Shown piece by piece: positions 8,703 through 15,767 of a stretch of DNA of 24,425 nucleotides. Each line of letters opens with the position of its first letter. Position 1 is the first letter of the stretch. This DNA comes from a virus. A program made the position numbers and the translations under genes. Where the stretch lies: IMG/VR virus record IMGVR_UViG_3300021964_000513, positions 1-24,425 of that record; one strand, given 5' to 3'. The notes under the pieces are model-generated. The model made no database searches. It saw only the letters and a list, made by a program, of their open reading frames with translations, and had not been told where the DNA came from.

Positions 8703-8727
8703 GCAATGCAGCAAATCCGATGATGGT
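8583..8727 (+). repeat. Imperfect tandem duplication at a gene junction
   Basis: Copy 1 spans 8583-8657 (75 nt) and copy 2 spans 8658-8727 (70 nt). The first 33 nt are identical. Copy 2 then carries an extra TGAGC that creates the TGA stop of the upstream gene and the ATGA start of the downstream one, whereas copy 1 lacks it and stays open. Copy 1 has about 10 extra nt just before GATGATGGT. Confidence 0.9.
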
Positions 8728-9430
8728 GCAGCCTGGCCAGTCTGTCGGGCAGACATCAGCTAACACGTACAATACAGCGGTGAATGCGACAAATGCTGCG
8801 ATGGGTTTCAACCCAGGTTCAATTGCCAACGCTAACCTCTCGCAGTACATGAACCCTTACACTCAGAATGTGATTGACAACAACCTAGACGCTATGAACC
8901 GCGCCAATCAAATGGCTTTGAATAATGTCGGCGCGGATGCAAACAGAAACGGCGCATTTGGCGGTGGCCGCATGGCCGCTGTCGAGGCAATGACCAACGC
9001 AGACTTCCTGACACAAGCCAGAGACATGGCAAATTCTGCCAATGCTGCGAACTTTATGAATGCGCAAAACATGGCGCAGCAAGACATCAGTAATCAGTTT
9101 AACAGGCAGAACGCCGTGCTAGGCGCGGCCAATCAGCTGGCCGGTTTAAGCCAGCAAGGCTTTAATTACGATCAGAAACTCAATAGCAATCTGGCAAATG
9201 TCGGCTCACAACAGCAAGGGTTGCTGGATCTTCTTTTAAGAGCCGCACAAGGCGAATACGGCAACATTGTGAATTACGGAAACACGATGCTGCAACTGCC
9301 CCTGATGGCTCTGGGTGCAGCGCCAGGTACGACTGCGCAAATTGGCTCTGGCACGACGACTGAAACCAAAACGCCTGGTCTGTTCGATTACTTGACGCTT
9401 GCTACAAGTTTTATTCCTGGGAAACAATAA
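8699..9430 (+). CDS. Asn/Ala/Gln-rich virion protein, C-terminal part of a split pair
   Basis: This 243-residue protein is very rich in Asn, Ala, Gln and Met. It contains the recurring phage structural signature YMNPYTQNVIDNNLDAMNRA followed by ALNNVGADANRNGAFGGGRM and a long helical part (AQNMAQQDISNQFNRQNAVL). The C-terminus (LLRAAQGEYGNIVNY, LPLMALGAAPGTT, SFIPGKQ) also follows the known pattern. In related phages this signature sits inside longer proteins of the head-tail/ejection region. Its start ATG is created by the TGAGC segment described at the junction duplication, and translation is probably coupled to the upstream gene through ATGA. It ends with a TAATG overlap to the next gene. 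Internal virion or ejection function is inferred. Confidence 0.75.
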   Translation: MSNAANPMMVQPGQSVGQTSANTYNTAVNATNAAMGFNPGSIANANLSQYMNPYTQNVIDNNLDAMNRANQMALNNVGADANRNGAFGGGRMAAVEAMTNADFLTQARDMANSANAANFMNAQNMAQQDISNQFNRQNAVLGAANQLAGLSQQGFNYDQKLNSNLANVGSQQQGLLDLLLRAAQGEYGNIVNYGNTMLQLPLMALGAAPGTTAQIGSGTTTETKTPGLFDYLTLATSFIPGKQ

Positions 9431-10890
9431 TGGGCATACTTGATAATCTTCTGTCACAACGAACCCTGGATAATCTGGCGCTTGGGTTTAACTCAATGCG
9501 CCTAAATCCAGACGAAAATCTACCAGATATGATTGCTCGACGCCAGGCGCTGCGCCGTGAGGCAGGGAACCGTCAGAAGGCTATCGATTACTTTAAGAAT
9601 ATACCAGGCAGCGAAGCCTATATCGGCGCGCTCAACGCCGGTGGCAGCGGCGCAAATCTGATTTCAAATTATATTGCAACGCTGGAGCAGCGCGAGCGTG
9701 ATGAGTTAGCTCACAAGCGCGCTATGCAAATTGCGGCGTTTAACAAAACACCGCAAGGAACGGTCGAAATGACGACGATGGGCGCTCTGCAAAAGATGGG
9801 TTTAATGCCGGAAGGCGTTGTGGTTCCTCCCAACATGGTGAACATGCCAGTCACGATTACAAAAAGAAACAATCAAGTCGTTGGTATAGATCCAATCCAA
9901 ATGCCAACACCGGCCAAAACATCAGCAACTGAAATTTTGACAGTACAGCAACTGATGGAAAGTGGTGCAATTGGTAAGGGTGCAGCGCAACGATTGGCTG
10001 AAAACCCCAATGCACTTTATGAGGTCAAAAAAGAAAATGGCGTTGTGACGGGCATTGAGCCGTTCACGCCACAAGCTAATTCAAATAAAACAATTCAGAT
10101 GCTTAAAGACGCAGCGGCCAGTGGAGATACGCTTGCGCAAAGCGCTTTACAGCAAATAGAAGCTGACCCTGCCAACGCCAGCTTTTATTTTAAACAGTAC
10201 ACAATCAACAAGGGTTATCAAGATAGAGACGCGAACACAGTTTTCCAAAGTAAAGACTTAGGAAATGGTTTGGTGCAGCAAACAATGAAGGACAATAAAG
10301 TTCGTTATATTCAAGATGGCCAACTTTTAACCGATGCAGCGGAAATTCAGCTAGCAATAGATAATGCTGACCAAGCAAAGGTCAAACAAACGCGAGATGA
10401 AGCATACGCAAAATCAGAAGGCAAATACTCTGGCAAAGAATACAGTGACATCAATGCCGCTATTAGGGGCGTTGGCGAGCGATATGCTTATTCGCGCGAC
10501 CTAATTATGAGAATAATGAACCATCCTGGCATGGCGGGGGCAACGGGCAGCGTTGCAGGATTGCGCGGTATCGGCACGTATGGTGAAGGTAGCCCCGAAA
10601 AAGAATTTATCACGCTCTATAATCAGCTTGCAGGTCAAATTTTCTTGGGTGCATTTGAGGGTCTAAAAGGTGGCGGTCAGATTACTGAATTGGAAGGCAA
10701 GACAGCGCGACAAGCAGCTGCAAACATCGATAGGCAACTAGATGCCCCAGCGCTTAGAAAGGCTCTTGAGCAATATTTGGTTGATATCTTTAATCAGCAT
10801 AATCGGTTGACGGAGCAGCGTAAAAACCAGAAGGCAAATGCTGACCCAAGCGCCCTTGAACCACTGCCAACCTTTGAACCTGACTTTTAA
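9430..10890 (+). CDS. Internal virion / ejection-type protein
   Basis: This 486-residue soluble protein has no signal peptide or membrane segment. The N-terminus (LSQRTLDNLALGFNSMRLNP, MIARRQALRREAGNRQKAID) is helical and basic. The middle is loosely repetitive (QQLMESGAIGKGAAQRLAEN). The C-terminal ~150 residues hold a motif common to phage internal virion proteins (LYNQLAGQIFLGAFEGLKGG followed by GQITELEGKTARQAAANIDR). It is coupled to the upstream gene through TAATG and followed 15 nt later by another long internal protein, which fits a set of proteins packed in the capsid and delivered with the DNA. A peptidoglycan-hydrolase domain is not visible. Confidence 0.75.
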   Translation: MGILDNLLSQRTLDNLALGFNSMRLNPDENLPDMIARRQALRREAGNRQKAIDYFKNIPGSEAYIGALNAGGSGANLISNYIATLEQRERDELAHKRAMQIAAFNKTPQGTVEMTTMGALQKMGLMPEGVVVPPNMVNMPVTITKRNNQVVGIDPIQMPTPAKTSATEILTVQQLMESGAIGKGAAQRLAENPNALYEVKKENGVVTGIEPFTPQANSNKTIQMLKDAAASGDTLAQSALQQIEADPANASFYFKQYTINKGYQDRDANTVFQSKDLGNGLVQQTMKDNKVRYIQDGQLLTDAAEIQLAIDNADQAKVKQTRDEAYAKSEGKYSGKEYSDINAAIRGVGERYAYSRDLIMRIMNHPGMAGATGSVAGLRGIGTYGEGSPEKEFITLYNQLAGQIFLGAFEGLKGGGQITELEGKTARQAAANIDRQLDAPALRKALEQYLVDIFNQHNRLTEQRKNQKANADPSALEPLPTFEPDF

Positions 10891-10905
10891 CGAAAGACAA
10901 AAAGC

Positions 10906-12621
10906 ATGGAAATTAACATCCGCGATCTGCGTAGCCGCCCCAAGTATCAGGAAAAGCGGTATCAGGAAATGTCAGACGAAGAGTTCGCGCAGAAATACAC
11001 AGCCGCGATGAAGAAGAATGGAACGGACGTTACTGTCACCGGCCTTAATGAGACGCCAGACCTTGAGACAACAAGCGCGCTTGATGACATCACAAAAGCG
11101 ATAGGGTCAGGAGCAAATAGCGCACTGGCCGGTATTATCGGCTTGCCAGGCGCTTTTACTAATACCATTGAAATGGGCCTTGATAAAATTGGCATGGGTT
11201 TTCGCGACGAGGACGAGCGCGCGTTTGGCTTTCCAGAGGCCAACGCAGCTATCAATAATGTGCGCGGTAAATTAAAGGATGCCGGTCTTGATTTTTTGGC
11301 TGGCACAGATCCGACCTATCAACCGCAAACACGCGCCGGTCGTTTTACAAAACTGGCTTCTGAATTAGCGGCGTCAGGCGGCGCGGGTGCAGGGCGCAAG
11401 ATGATGCAGACAGTGGTCGCTCCGACATTGATGTCAGAGGGTGGCAGGGAACTGGCTGAAGGGACTATCTTAGAAACACCGGCGCAAATCGGCGGGTTGT
11501 TGCTTGGTGGCAAAACTCTTGATTTCGCTGAGAATGCTCTTGCTGGCGGTAAGGTTGCTCCAAGCCAATTGGATGCAGTGAAAACTCTTGAGGATGCTGG
11601 GGTGCAGCCGACCGCCGGTCAGGCTACTGGTCAGTCAACTTTGGCTTTTGCAGAAGAAGCGACAAATGCTGGCCAAGCAAAGCGAAAGGCAGCTATTTCT
11701 CAATTTACAGACGCGGCAATCAATACGGCTGTGCCGCCCATGTTGAAAGATAGAATTAGTTTTTCGCCAAACATGATGCCACAAGAAAAAATGGAGACGC
11801 TTCGCACAGTTATAACCCAAACGATGGACGATCTTGCCAGCCGTAACGCAGTGCCAATAACAGATAAGCTGTTTGACGAAATGTTTGATATTGCTCAAGA
11901 CTACAAAAAGACTGTTAGTACGGGCAACAAAACACCGTATTTTGATGGTTTAGCTGAGTTGATGGTCAATCAAGCTGGTGCAGGTCAAATAGACGGCGCA
12001 GCATTTCAAAGAATAAGAACGTCTCTTAGTAATTTAACAAAGCAAGATGCCGTCACGCGATCAGCGGCGGTTAAAACTATCAAGCTGTTAGAAGACGCTT
12101 TAGGTGAAAGAATTAAAAAGTCTAAAAACAAAGATGACATGCAGCTGTATCGTGACGTGCGCAAGGGATACAGTGATCTGATGATTTTAGAGGCGGCGGC
12201 AAAAAGAAATAAGGATGTTGATTTTAGTATTACTCCAAGCGCGCTAGCAAATGCGGCTCGCAATAAAGATGCACAATCATATGTGTATGGGCGCGATACA
12301 TTTTCCGATTTGTACCGCGCAGCTAACACCGTCTTAACGCGCGCTGACAATCCAAGCGGCACAGGGGAAAGATTAAAAGCACTGTTTGGACCAGCTCTTG
12401 CAGCCGGTTCCGCTGGCGCAGTAAGTATGGCAACGGGTGTAAACCCTTATCTTGCGATGGGTGGTGTCATGGCTGCGCCGATAGTGCGTAACCGCGCACT
12501 TCAAAGCGATCCAATACAGAAGTATTTCAAAAGCACCATGCGCCCTGGTGAGCCGTCTACTACGTCCGGTTTCCCTGGTATTCTTGTCGGCTTACAAGAT
12601 TTGCAGCAAGCGGTTCAATAA
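10906..12621 (+). CDS. Internal virion / DNA-transfer-like protein
   Basis: This 571-residue protein is the last of the rightward late genes. It begins MEINIRDLRSRPKYQEKRYQ with an acidic DEEFAQKY segment. It contains Gly/Ala-rich amphipathic stretches (SGANSALAGIIGLPGAFTNT at ~70-90; GGAGAGRKMMQTVVAPTLMS at ~160-180; LFGPALAAGSAGAVSMATGV at ~490-510) that could insert in a membrane during DNA ejection. The middle is a long helical domain (AQDYKKTVSTGNKTPYFDGL, AVKTIKLLEDALGERIKKSK). The 'FxGLAELMVNQAGAGQIDGA' and 'RTSLSNLTK' pattern is typical of phage ejection proteins. Its stop overlaps the convergent repressor gene by 7 nt. The functional call is by position and composition. Confidence 0.75.
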   Translation: MEINIRDLRSRPKYQEKRYQEMSDEEFAQKYTAAMKKNGTDVTVTGLNETPDLETTSALDDITKAIGSGANSALAGIIGLPGAFTNTIEMGLDKIGMGFRDEDERAFGFPEANAAINNVRGKLKDAGLDFLAGTDPTYQPQTRAGRFTKLASELAASGGAGAGRKMMQTVVAPTLMSEGGRELAEGTILETPAQIGGLLLGGKTLDFAENALAGGKVAPSQLDAVKTLEDAGVQPTAGQATGQSTLAFAEEATNAGQAKRKAAISQFTDAAINTAVPPMLKDRISFSPNMMPQEKMETLRTVITQTMDDLASRNAVPITDKLFDEMFDIAQDYKKTVSTGNKTPYFDGLAELMVNQAGAGQIDGAAFQRIRTSLSNLTKQDAVTRSAAVKTIKLLEDALGERIKKSKNKDDMQLYRDVRKGYSDLMILEAAAKRNKDVDFSITPSALANAARNKDAQSYVYGRDTFSDLYRAANTVLTRADNPSGTGERLKALFGPALAAGSAGAVSMATGVNPYLAMGGVMAAPIVRNRALQSDPIQKYFKSTMRPGEPSTTSGFPGILVGLQDLQQAVQ

Positions 12622-13145
12622 TCCCGCCCAACGTGAATAAGCCGTCCCAGCACCTCTAGGTCAGACTTTTTTATTTGGCCCATATTATCGACCATTCGGT
12701 TGTTACAGGACAGAATAACACAGTCATGCTTTCTGATGTCTTGAGTGCTATAGTAAATCCCTGTATTCACAGGAAATCTAAAAAGATAATAACCCTCGAC
12801 GCTAGGGTCTGTTTGTTCTGCATCGAAAAAGGCTCTGTCTCCGATCTGCATTTCGGGGGCGTTTCGTGCAGTCTTAACAATTAATGTGAAAACTTCTTGC
12901 CGCCCTGGCATGAATTTCTGGTCATAGTATGTGTGAGTGCCGTCATCTAAGTCGTGGACGCGGCATTGAAAGTTTTCGTTGGAACCTGTCTCGCCAAACG
13001 CTTTGCGGATTTTAAACAGAGTTGCTGCGCGCGGAGAAACTAAATTACTTTCAATACGTGACAGCGCAGCCTGTTCAATACCGGCAGCTTCGGCCAAGTC
13101 CTGTTGGCTCATTCCACGTTTTATTCTCTCAGCTTTGATGTCCAA
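12615..13145 (-). CDS. CI-like phage repressor with HTH and degenerate S24 domain
   Basis: The N-terminal ~50 residues form an XRE-type helix-turn-helix (IKAERIKRGMSQQDLAEAAG followed by IEQAALSRIESNLVSPRAAT). The C-terminal ~80 residues (MQIGDRAFFDAEQTDP, GYYLFRFPVN, CVILSCNNRM, LEVLGRLIHVGR) follow the fold pattern of S24/LexA-like repressors. No Ser-Met dyad is seen before 'IGD', and there is no Lys in the equivalent of the catalytic strand, so RecA-stimulated self-cleavage looks lost. I chose TTG at 13145 (GGGGG 4 nt upstream), giving 176 residues. An in-frame TTG at 13178 would add 11 residues, but those codons overlap an operator-like palindrome. The gene is convergent with the late operon and separated from the integrase by an AT-rich regulatory region. 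It probably maintains lysogeny by binding TTKACANNGTGTCAA sites. Confidence 0.85.
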   Translation of the reverse strand: MDIKAERIKRGMSQQDLAEAAGIEQAALSRIESNLVSPRAATLFKIRKAFGETGSNENFQCRVHDLDDGTHTYYDQKFMPGRQEVFTLIVKTARNAPEMQIGDRAFFDAEQTDPSVEGYYLFRFPVNTGIYYSTQDIRKHDCVILSCNNRMVDNMGQIKKSDLEVLGRLIHVGRDY

Positions 13146-13163
13146 GTCGCCCCCACAAACCTG

Positions 13164-13178
13164 TTGACATTGTGTCAA
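13164..13178. promoter_or_regulatory. Putative repressor operator (perfect palindrome)
   Basis: TTGACATTGTGTCAA is a perfect 6-3-6 inverted repeat 19 bp upstream of the chosen repressor start. A close match (TTTACACCGTGTCAA) lies at 16210-16224. The position suggests autoregulation of the repressor. Binding is inferred from the shared motif. Confidence 0.65.
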
Positions 13179-13206
13179 TCTGCATAATTTTTAATCAATT
13201 TACATG

Positions 13207-13248
13207 GTTTCAAAAATAAGTGCAAATAAGTACAGTTATTTTTGAAAC
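13207..13248. repeat. 13-bp inverted repeat, possible integrase arm sites
   Basis: GTTTCAAAAATAA (13207-13219) is repeated exactly in reverse as TTATTTTTGAAAC (13236-13248), with a 16-bp spacer. Related copies in direct orientation lie at 13357 and 13369. They could be arm-type sites for the adjacent integrase. An AT-rich terminator for rightward transcripts is an alternative, because TTTTTCTTTT follows. Confidence 0.7.
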
Positions 13249-13261
13249 TTTTTCTTTTAAG

Positions 13262-13290
13262 TTATTGAAAACATTGTATGCTTGTATAAT
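13262..13290 (+). promoter_or_regulatory. Possible integrase promoter
   Basis: A perfect -10 box TATAAT (13285-13290) is preceded at 17 bp by the weak -35 TTATTG (13262-13267). It points to the integrase, leaving a ~145-nt leader. It lies inside the putative attP, so integration would change what lies upstream of it. Confidence 0.4.
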
Positions 13291-13356
13291 TACTGATGCT
13301 ATAAGCATAAAAATACAACATTGTTTTTATTACATTTTTTAATAATTTACCTTAAA

Positions 13357-13380
13357 GTTTCAAAAGCAGTTTCAAAAATA
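13357..13380 (+). repeat. Direct repeat of GTTTCAAAA, 12-bp period
   Basis: GTTTCAAAAGCA (13357-13368) is followed directly by GTTTCAAAAATA (13369-13380). Both share the core of the inverted pair at 13207-13248. A similar tandem pair occurs upstream of the small terminase gene (22147-22168). Confidence 0.7.
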
Positions 13381-13440
13381 GGTATTGAAATATGTTCTGT
13401 TGTGTCTTATGTGTCTGTTAAGTTGACAAGGAGACAACCA

Positions 13441-14475
13441 ATGAAGAGCCGTAAATTTAATGGTCACGTACTTCCACCCTACGTTTACGTGAAGAAGAAA
13501 ATTTATCTGTACTTCAACAAGGATGGCAACCTGGTGAAACTGCCAAACGATCCAGCCTCAGCTGCGTTCTATGCAAAGTACACAGAGTGCCTCAAGGGCG
13601 AGGTCACTGGCACCGCTGCCAAAACGATGGGTAACCTGGCTCTGGAATATTTTGCGTCCGACAAATTCAAAAAGCTGGCGACGAATACGTCAAAAGATTA
13701 CCGGTCAAAAATCGGTTGGATCTTGGAGCGTTGCGAGCATGTGCAGGTTCAAAAGATTAAACGGACGGACATCATCGCAATGCGCGAGGCGCGCAAGGAG
13801 CAGCCGCAAACCGCCAACAAAACGCTGGCCGTTATGAACGTGCTTCTTGAGTATGCCTGTGATCTGGGCTGGATACCCTTCAACCCAGGAAAGGGCGTAT
13901 CGAAGCTGGACAAGCAGCAAGAGCAGCGGGTGCCGTGGACCGACGAAGAGATCCGCGCCTTCCATGAAATCGCTGACCCACGCTCCTCACTCGTTCTCGA
14001 ACTGTGCATCAATACCGGCCAGCGCTTGGATGACGTTCTGTCGATGCAGTGGTCACAGGTGTCAAACGACGATCTGGCTGGTTACGGTATTTCTGTCACT
14101 CAACAAAAAACCGGCACAAAAGTTTTCATCCCATTCAGCAAGCGTCTGCAAACTATGATGCAGCGCCTCAACAATCAGATCGATCAGCGCGGCTCAAAGT
14201 ACATCGTCGTCAATCAGAAGTACCCTGAGAAAAAGCTGGAGAAGATGTCAGTGCAGATCCCTATGAAGGCGCTGCGCGATAAAATCGGTGTCAGCAAAAC
14301 TCTGCACGATCTGCGCCACACATGCGCTCACCGGCTCGCAGAGCGTGGCCTGGCAGCTGAAACCATCATGGCGATCACTGGGCATGGTTCATCAACTATG
14401 GTGCGCCACTACTGTGCTCAGACAGCGCAGCGTGTCCAAGCGCGCAAGGCGATAGAGGCTGTGGACGCGGCTTAG
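13441..14475 (+). CDS. int: Tyrosine site-specific integrase
   Basis: This 344-residue phage integrase inserts and excises the genome by recombining attP with attB. The catalytic set is complete: Arg195 (NTGQRLDDVLSMQW), Lys223 (QQKTGTK), His289 and Arg292 (LHDLRHTCAHRLAERG), His315 (ITGHGSST) and the nucleophile Tyr324 (VRHYC). Residues ~57-150 form the SAM-like core-binding domain (MGNLALEYFASDKFKKLA). The short Lys-rich N-terminal segment (KKKIYLYFNKDGN) resembles an arm-binding domain. I chose the ATG at 13441 because AGGAGA lies 6 nt upstream. The frame is open upstream to a TTG at 13321, but that stretch is low-complexity AT-rich sequence. It ends in a hairpin terminator and overlaps the last gene of the opposing early operon by 4 nt. 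Confidence 0.97.
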   Translation: MKSRKFNGHVLPPYVYVKKKIYLYFNKDGNLVKLPNDPASAAFYAKYTECLKGEVTGTAAKTMGNLALEYFASDKFKKLATNTSKDYRSKIGWILERCEHVQVQKIKRTDIIAMREARKEQPQTANKTLAVMNVLLEYACDLGWIPFNPGKGVSKLDKQQEQRVPWTDEEIRAFHEIADPRSSLVLELCINTGQRLDDVLSMQWSQVSNDDLAGYGISVTQQKTGTKVFIPFSKRLQTMMQRLNNQIDQRGSKYIVVNQKYPEKKLEKMSVQIPMKALRDKIGVSKTLHDLRHTCAHRLAERGLAAETIMAITGHGSSTMVRHYCAQTAQRVQARKAIEAVDAA

Positions 14476-14642
14476 CGCCAATCAATCACGTTGTCTTCCT
14501 CAAGAGCGCCGTATCTTATGGCGCTCTTTTCCAATATTAGTTCAATTTTACTGCCATCGATTATTACTTTGTGAACGGTCTTTCCCGCTTCCTCAAGCAC
14601 TCGCACAGCCTCACCGGCACGATCAGTTGTCTTTGTTCGCAT
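14472..14642 (-). CDS. Small 56-residue phage protein
   Basis: A short frame (56 residues) starts at ATG 14642, inside the end of the upstream winged-HTH gene, and stops at 14472-14474, four bases into the convergent integrase. The product, starting MRTKTTDRAGEAVRVLEEAG and continuing KTVHKVIIDGSKIELILE, reads as a plausible helix-strand-strand domain ending NVIDWR. It resembles a kind of small conserved protein seen in alphaproteobacterial phages, but I cannot name a function. The integrase terminator hairpin lies within its coding sequence. Support comes from the coding-like sequence, the tight overlap with the upstream gene and filling an otherwise empty gap. Confidence 0.65.
   Translation of the reverse strand: MRTKTTDRAGEAVRVLEEAGKTVHKVIIDGSKIELILEKSAIRYGALEEDNVIDWR
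14502..14530. terminator. Intrinsic terminator after integrase
   Basis: AAGAGCGCC (14502-14510) pairs perfectly with GGCGCTCTT (14520-14528) across a 9-nt loop. The T-run at the 3' end of the stem (TTTT, 14527-14530) fits rightward termination of the integrase message. On the minus strand the hairpin is inside the 56-residue gene and lacks a good U tract. Confidence 0.75.
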
Positions 14643-15033
14643 TTGAACCCTTTATCTTTGGTAGCCTGTATTTTTTTATATGCCCTGGGCCAGAGGGAAG
14701 CCGTACCAGCCGCCCCTTGCGCACCAAGTCACCAATTGCAGCCTGGACAGATCGATTGCTGATGCCTGTCTCCAAGCTAATATCGTGGCAGCTGGCAATC
14801 CCAAGTTTTTTCACCGCGTACACCATCTCGTCCTGCCGACCCCGCGCATGCTCTGACTTATGACCCTCTGGATCATCATAATAGACCGACATATTCCGGC
14901 GCATGCGGCTGTTCTCTTCATCGACGATCTTTCTTAACTGCTTCGCGTATAACTCTTCAATCAGTCGTGACCGGTGCCGCTTGAGCGCCGTTATTTGACT
15001 GTCTATGTCCTGTATCTGCTCGACCAACGTCAT
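14623..15033 (-). CDS. Winged-helix DNA-binding protein
   Basis: This 136-residue protein has two parts. Residues 1-50 (VEQIQDIDSQITALKRHRSR, YAKQLRKIVDEENSRMRRN) look like a coiled coil likely to dimerise. Residues ~66-130 form a winged helix-turn-helix: MVYAVKKLGIASCHDISLET, then SNRSVQAAIGDLVRKGRLVR as recognition helix and wing, ending GHIKKYRLP. It is the fifth gene of the leftward early operon and overlaps both neighbours. The role is probably transcriptional control of phage or host genes, or DNA binding in replication; its target cannot be deduced. Confidence 0.75.
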   Translation of the reverse strand: MTLVEQIQDIDSQITALKRHRSRLIEELYAKQLRKIVDEENSRMRRNMSVYYDDPEGHKSEHARGRQDEMVYAVKKLGIASCHDISLETGISNRSVQAAIGDLVRKGRLVRLPSGPGHIKKYRLPKIKGSNANKDN

Positions 15034-15325
15034 GTAACTCCACCAGCAAACAGGCGTAGCCGATTATATCGATCACGCTGTCCCGCTTGTAATGATGTTG
15101 TAAGCGGCTCAGCTTGAGATCGATCATCAACAAGCAGATCTCCCAAGGCTCAACCTGTCGCCCAAAACGCTGGCTCCAGCGCTCAGCCAGGCGCGTAAAA
15201 TTTTCTGTCCCGCCATAATCTTTTTGACGGTCACCGCATATCAAATCCAGCGCCTCAAGCGCCGGTTCCACCCGCGCCAAATTTGCTGCAAATCGGTCAT
15301 TGTCAAACTGTGTTGATGCGCTCAT
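14957..15325 (-). CDS. DUF6378-like phage protein
   Basis: I chose the ATG at 15325 (GGAG 9 nt upstream), giving 122 residues. The frame is open further up, but that part is a low-quality shadow of the overlapping nuclease gene. The core (LICGDRQKDYGGTENFTRLA, ERWSQRFGRQVEPWEICLLM, IDLKLSRLQHHYKRDSVIDI, IGYACLLVEL) matches the pattern of phage DUF6378-type proteins: an all-helical domain with a conserved 'D..DYG...NF', 'LMI.LKL.R' and 'D...D..GYA'. Some authors compare such helical folds with MazG-like nucleotide hydrolases. I infer only a possible nucleotide- or metal-binding role. It overlaps the start of the downstream winged-helix gene by ~77 nt. Confidence 0.75.
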   Translation of the reverse strand: MSASTQFDNDRFAANLARVEPALEALDLICGDRQKDYGGTENFTRLAERWSQRFGRQVEPWEICLLMIDLKLSRLQHHYKRDSVIDIIGYACLLVELHDVGRADTGHRQSNNGAQAAPVTTD

Positions 15326-15767
15326 AAACCCGCTCCAGATTTTTCTTTTCCTCAACGCGCGCCATGATTTCCCGCGCAATCTCCGCAAAGCCTTCCAGGT
15401 CGCTCTCCCACACCGTGTCTTTGTGGAAGTCTTTGTTGCCCATCGCGTCAGCGATAGCCGCCAACGAGACGGCCACGCGCACGGGTTTGCGGTCATATTG
15501 GTAAACGACTGCCCAATGCTTCTTTGCCGTCTCAGCGGCTTTCTGAGCCTGTCTCAGCCACGCTGGCTGGACGCCGTTGCCCTGGGCATATCGCTTGCAC
15601 TCAATAATGAAGGGAAAGTCAGGATCTGAGCAGAGAATGTCGCCCAAATCTGCCTGTCGAAACTGCTCAATATCTCTCTTAAAGCTCATCGACATTCCAA
15701 ACATCATTTCAAATTCGAGACAAATCTTCCGCTCAAACGCCTTACCCTTGCGGTTACCGTTGACCAT
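15303..15767 (-). CDS. PD-(D/E)XK nuclease / resolvase-like protein
   Basis: This 154-residue protein has the core motif of the restriction-endonuclease-like fold: Glu12 in the first helix (KAFERKICLEFEMMF), Asp43 (QADLGDI), and Glu56-x-Lys58 (FPFIIECKRYAQG). This places it among small phage PD-(D/E)XK enzymes that act as Holliday-junction resolvases or other structure-specific nucleases. The start is ATG 15767, within a TAATG overlap with the coiled-coil gene and with GAGGGG 6 nt upstream; an in-frame ATG at 15785 is possible. It acts in the cytoplasm, probably in recombination or replication. A second, larger PD-(D/E)XK protein is encoded on the other side of the divergent promoter. Confidence 0.75.
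   Translation of the reverse strand: MVNGNRKGKAFERKICLEFEMMFGMSMSFKRDIEQFRQADLGDILCSDPDFPFIIECKRYAQGNGVQPAWLRQAQKAAETAKKHWAVVYQYDRKPVRVAVSLAAIADAMGNKDFHKDTVWESDLEGFAEIAREIMARVEEKKNLERVYERINTV

Larger units (their letters stand above)
13207..13380. other. Candidate phage attachment site (attP)
   Basis: The AT-rich interval between repressor and integrase has an inverted pair of GTTTCAAAAATAA repeats on its left and a direct pair of GTTTCAAAA-type repeats on its right. Between them (13249-13356) is a ~108-bp stretch containing the palindrome ATGCT-ATA-AGCAT (13296-13308). Arm sites flanking a core next to the integrase gene is the classical attP layout of tyrosine recombinases. The exact core cannot be fixed from a single copy. 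Confidence 0.45.

Noticed and set aside
13321-13440. Extended integrase start at TTG 13321
   Set aside because: The added 40 residues are encoded by AT-rich repeat sequence; ATG 13441 has an AGGAGA at ideal spacing and starts a typical integrase N-terminus.
15326-15496. N-terminal extension of the DUF6378-like gene
   Set aside because: Its Arg/Trp/Ser-rich product is a shadow of the nuclease gene in another frame; the ATG at 15325 has a GGAG upstream and begins the conserved domain.
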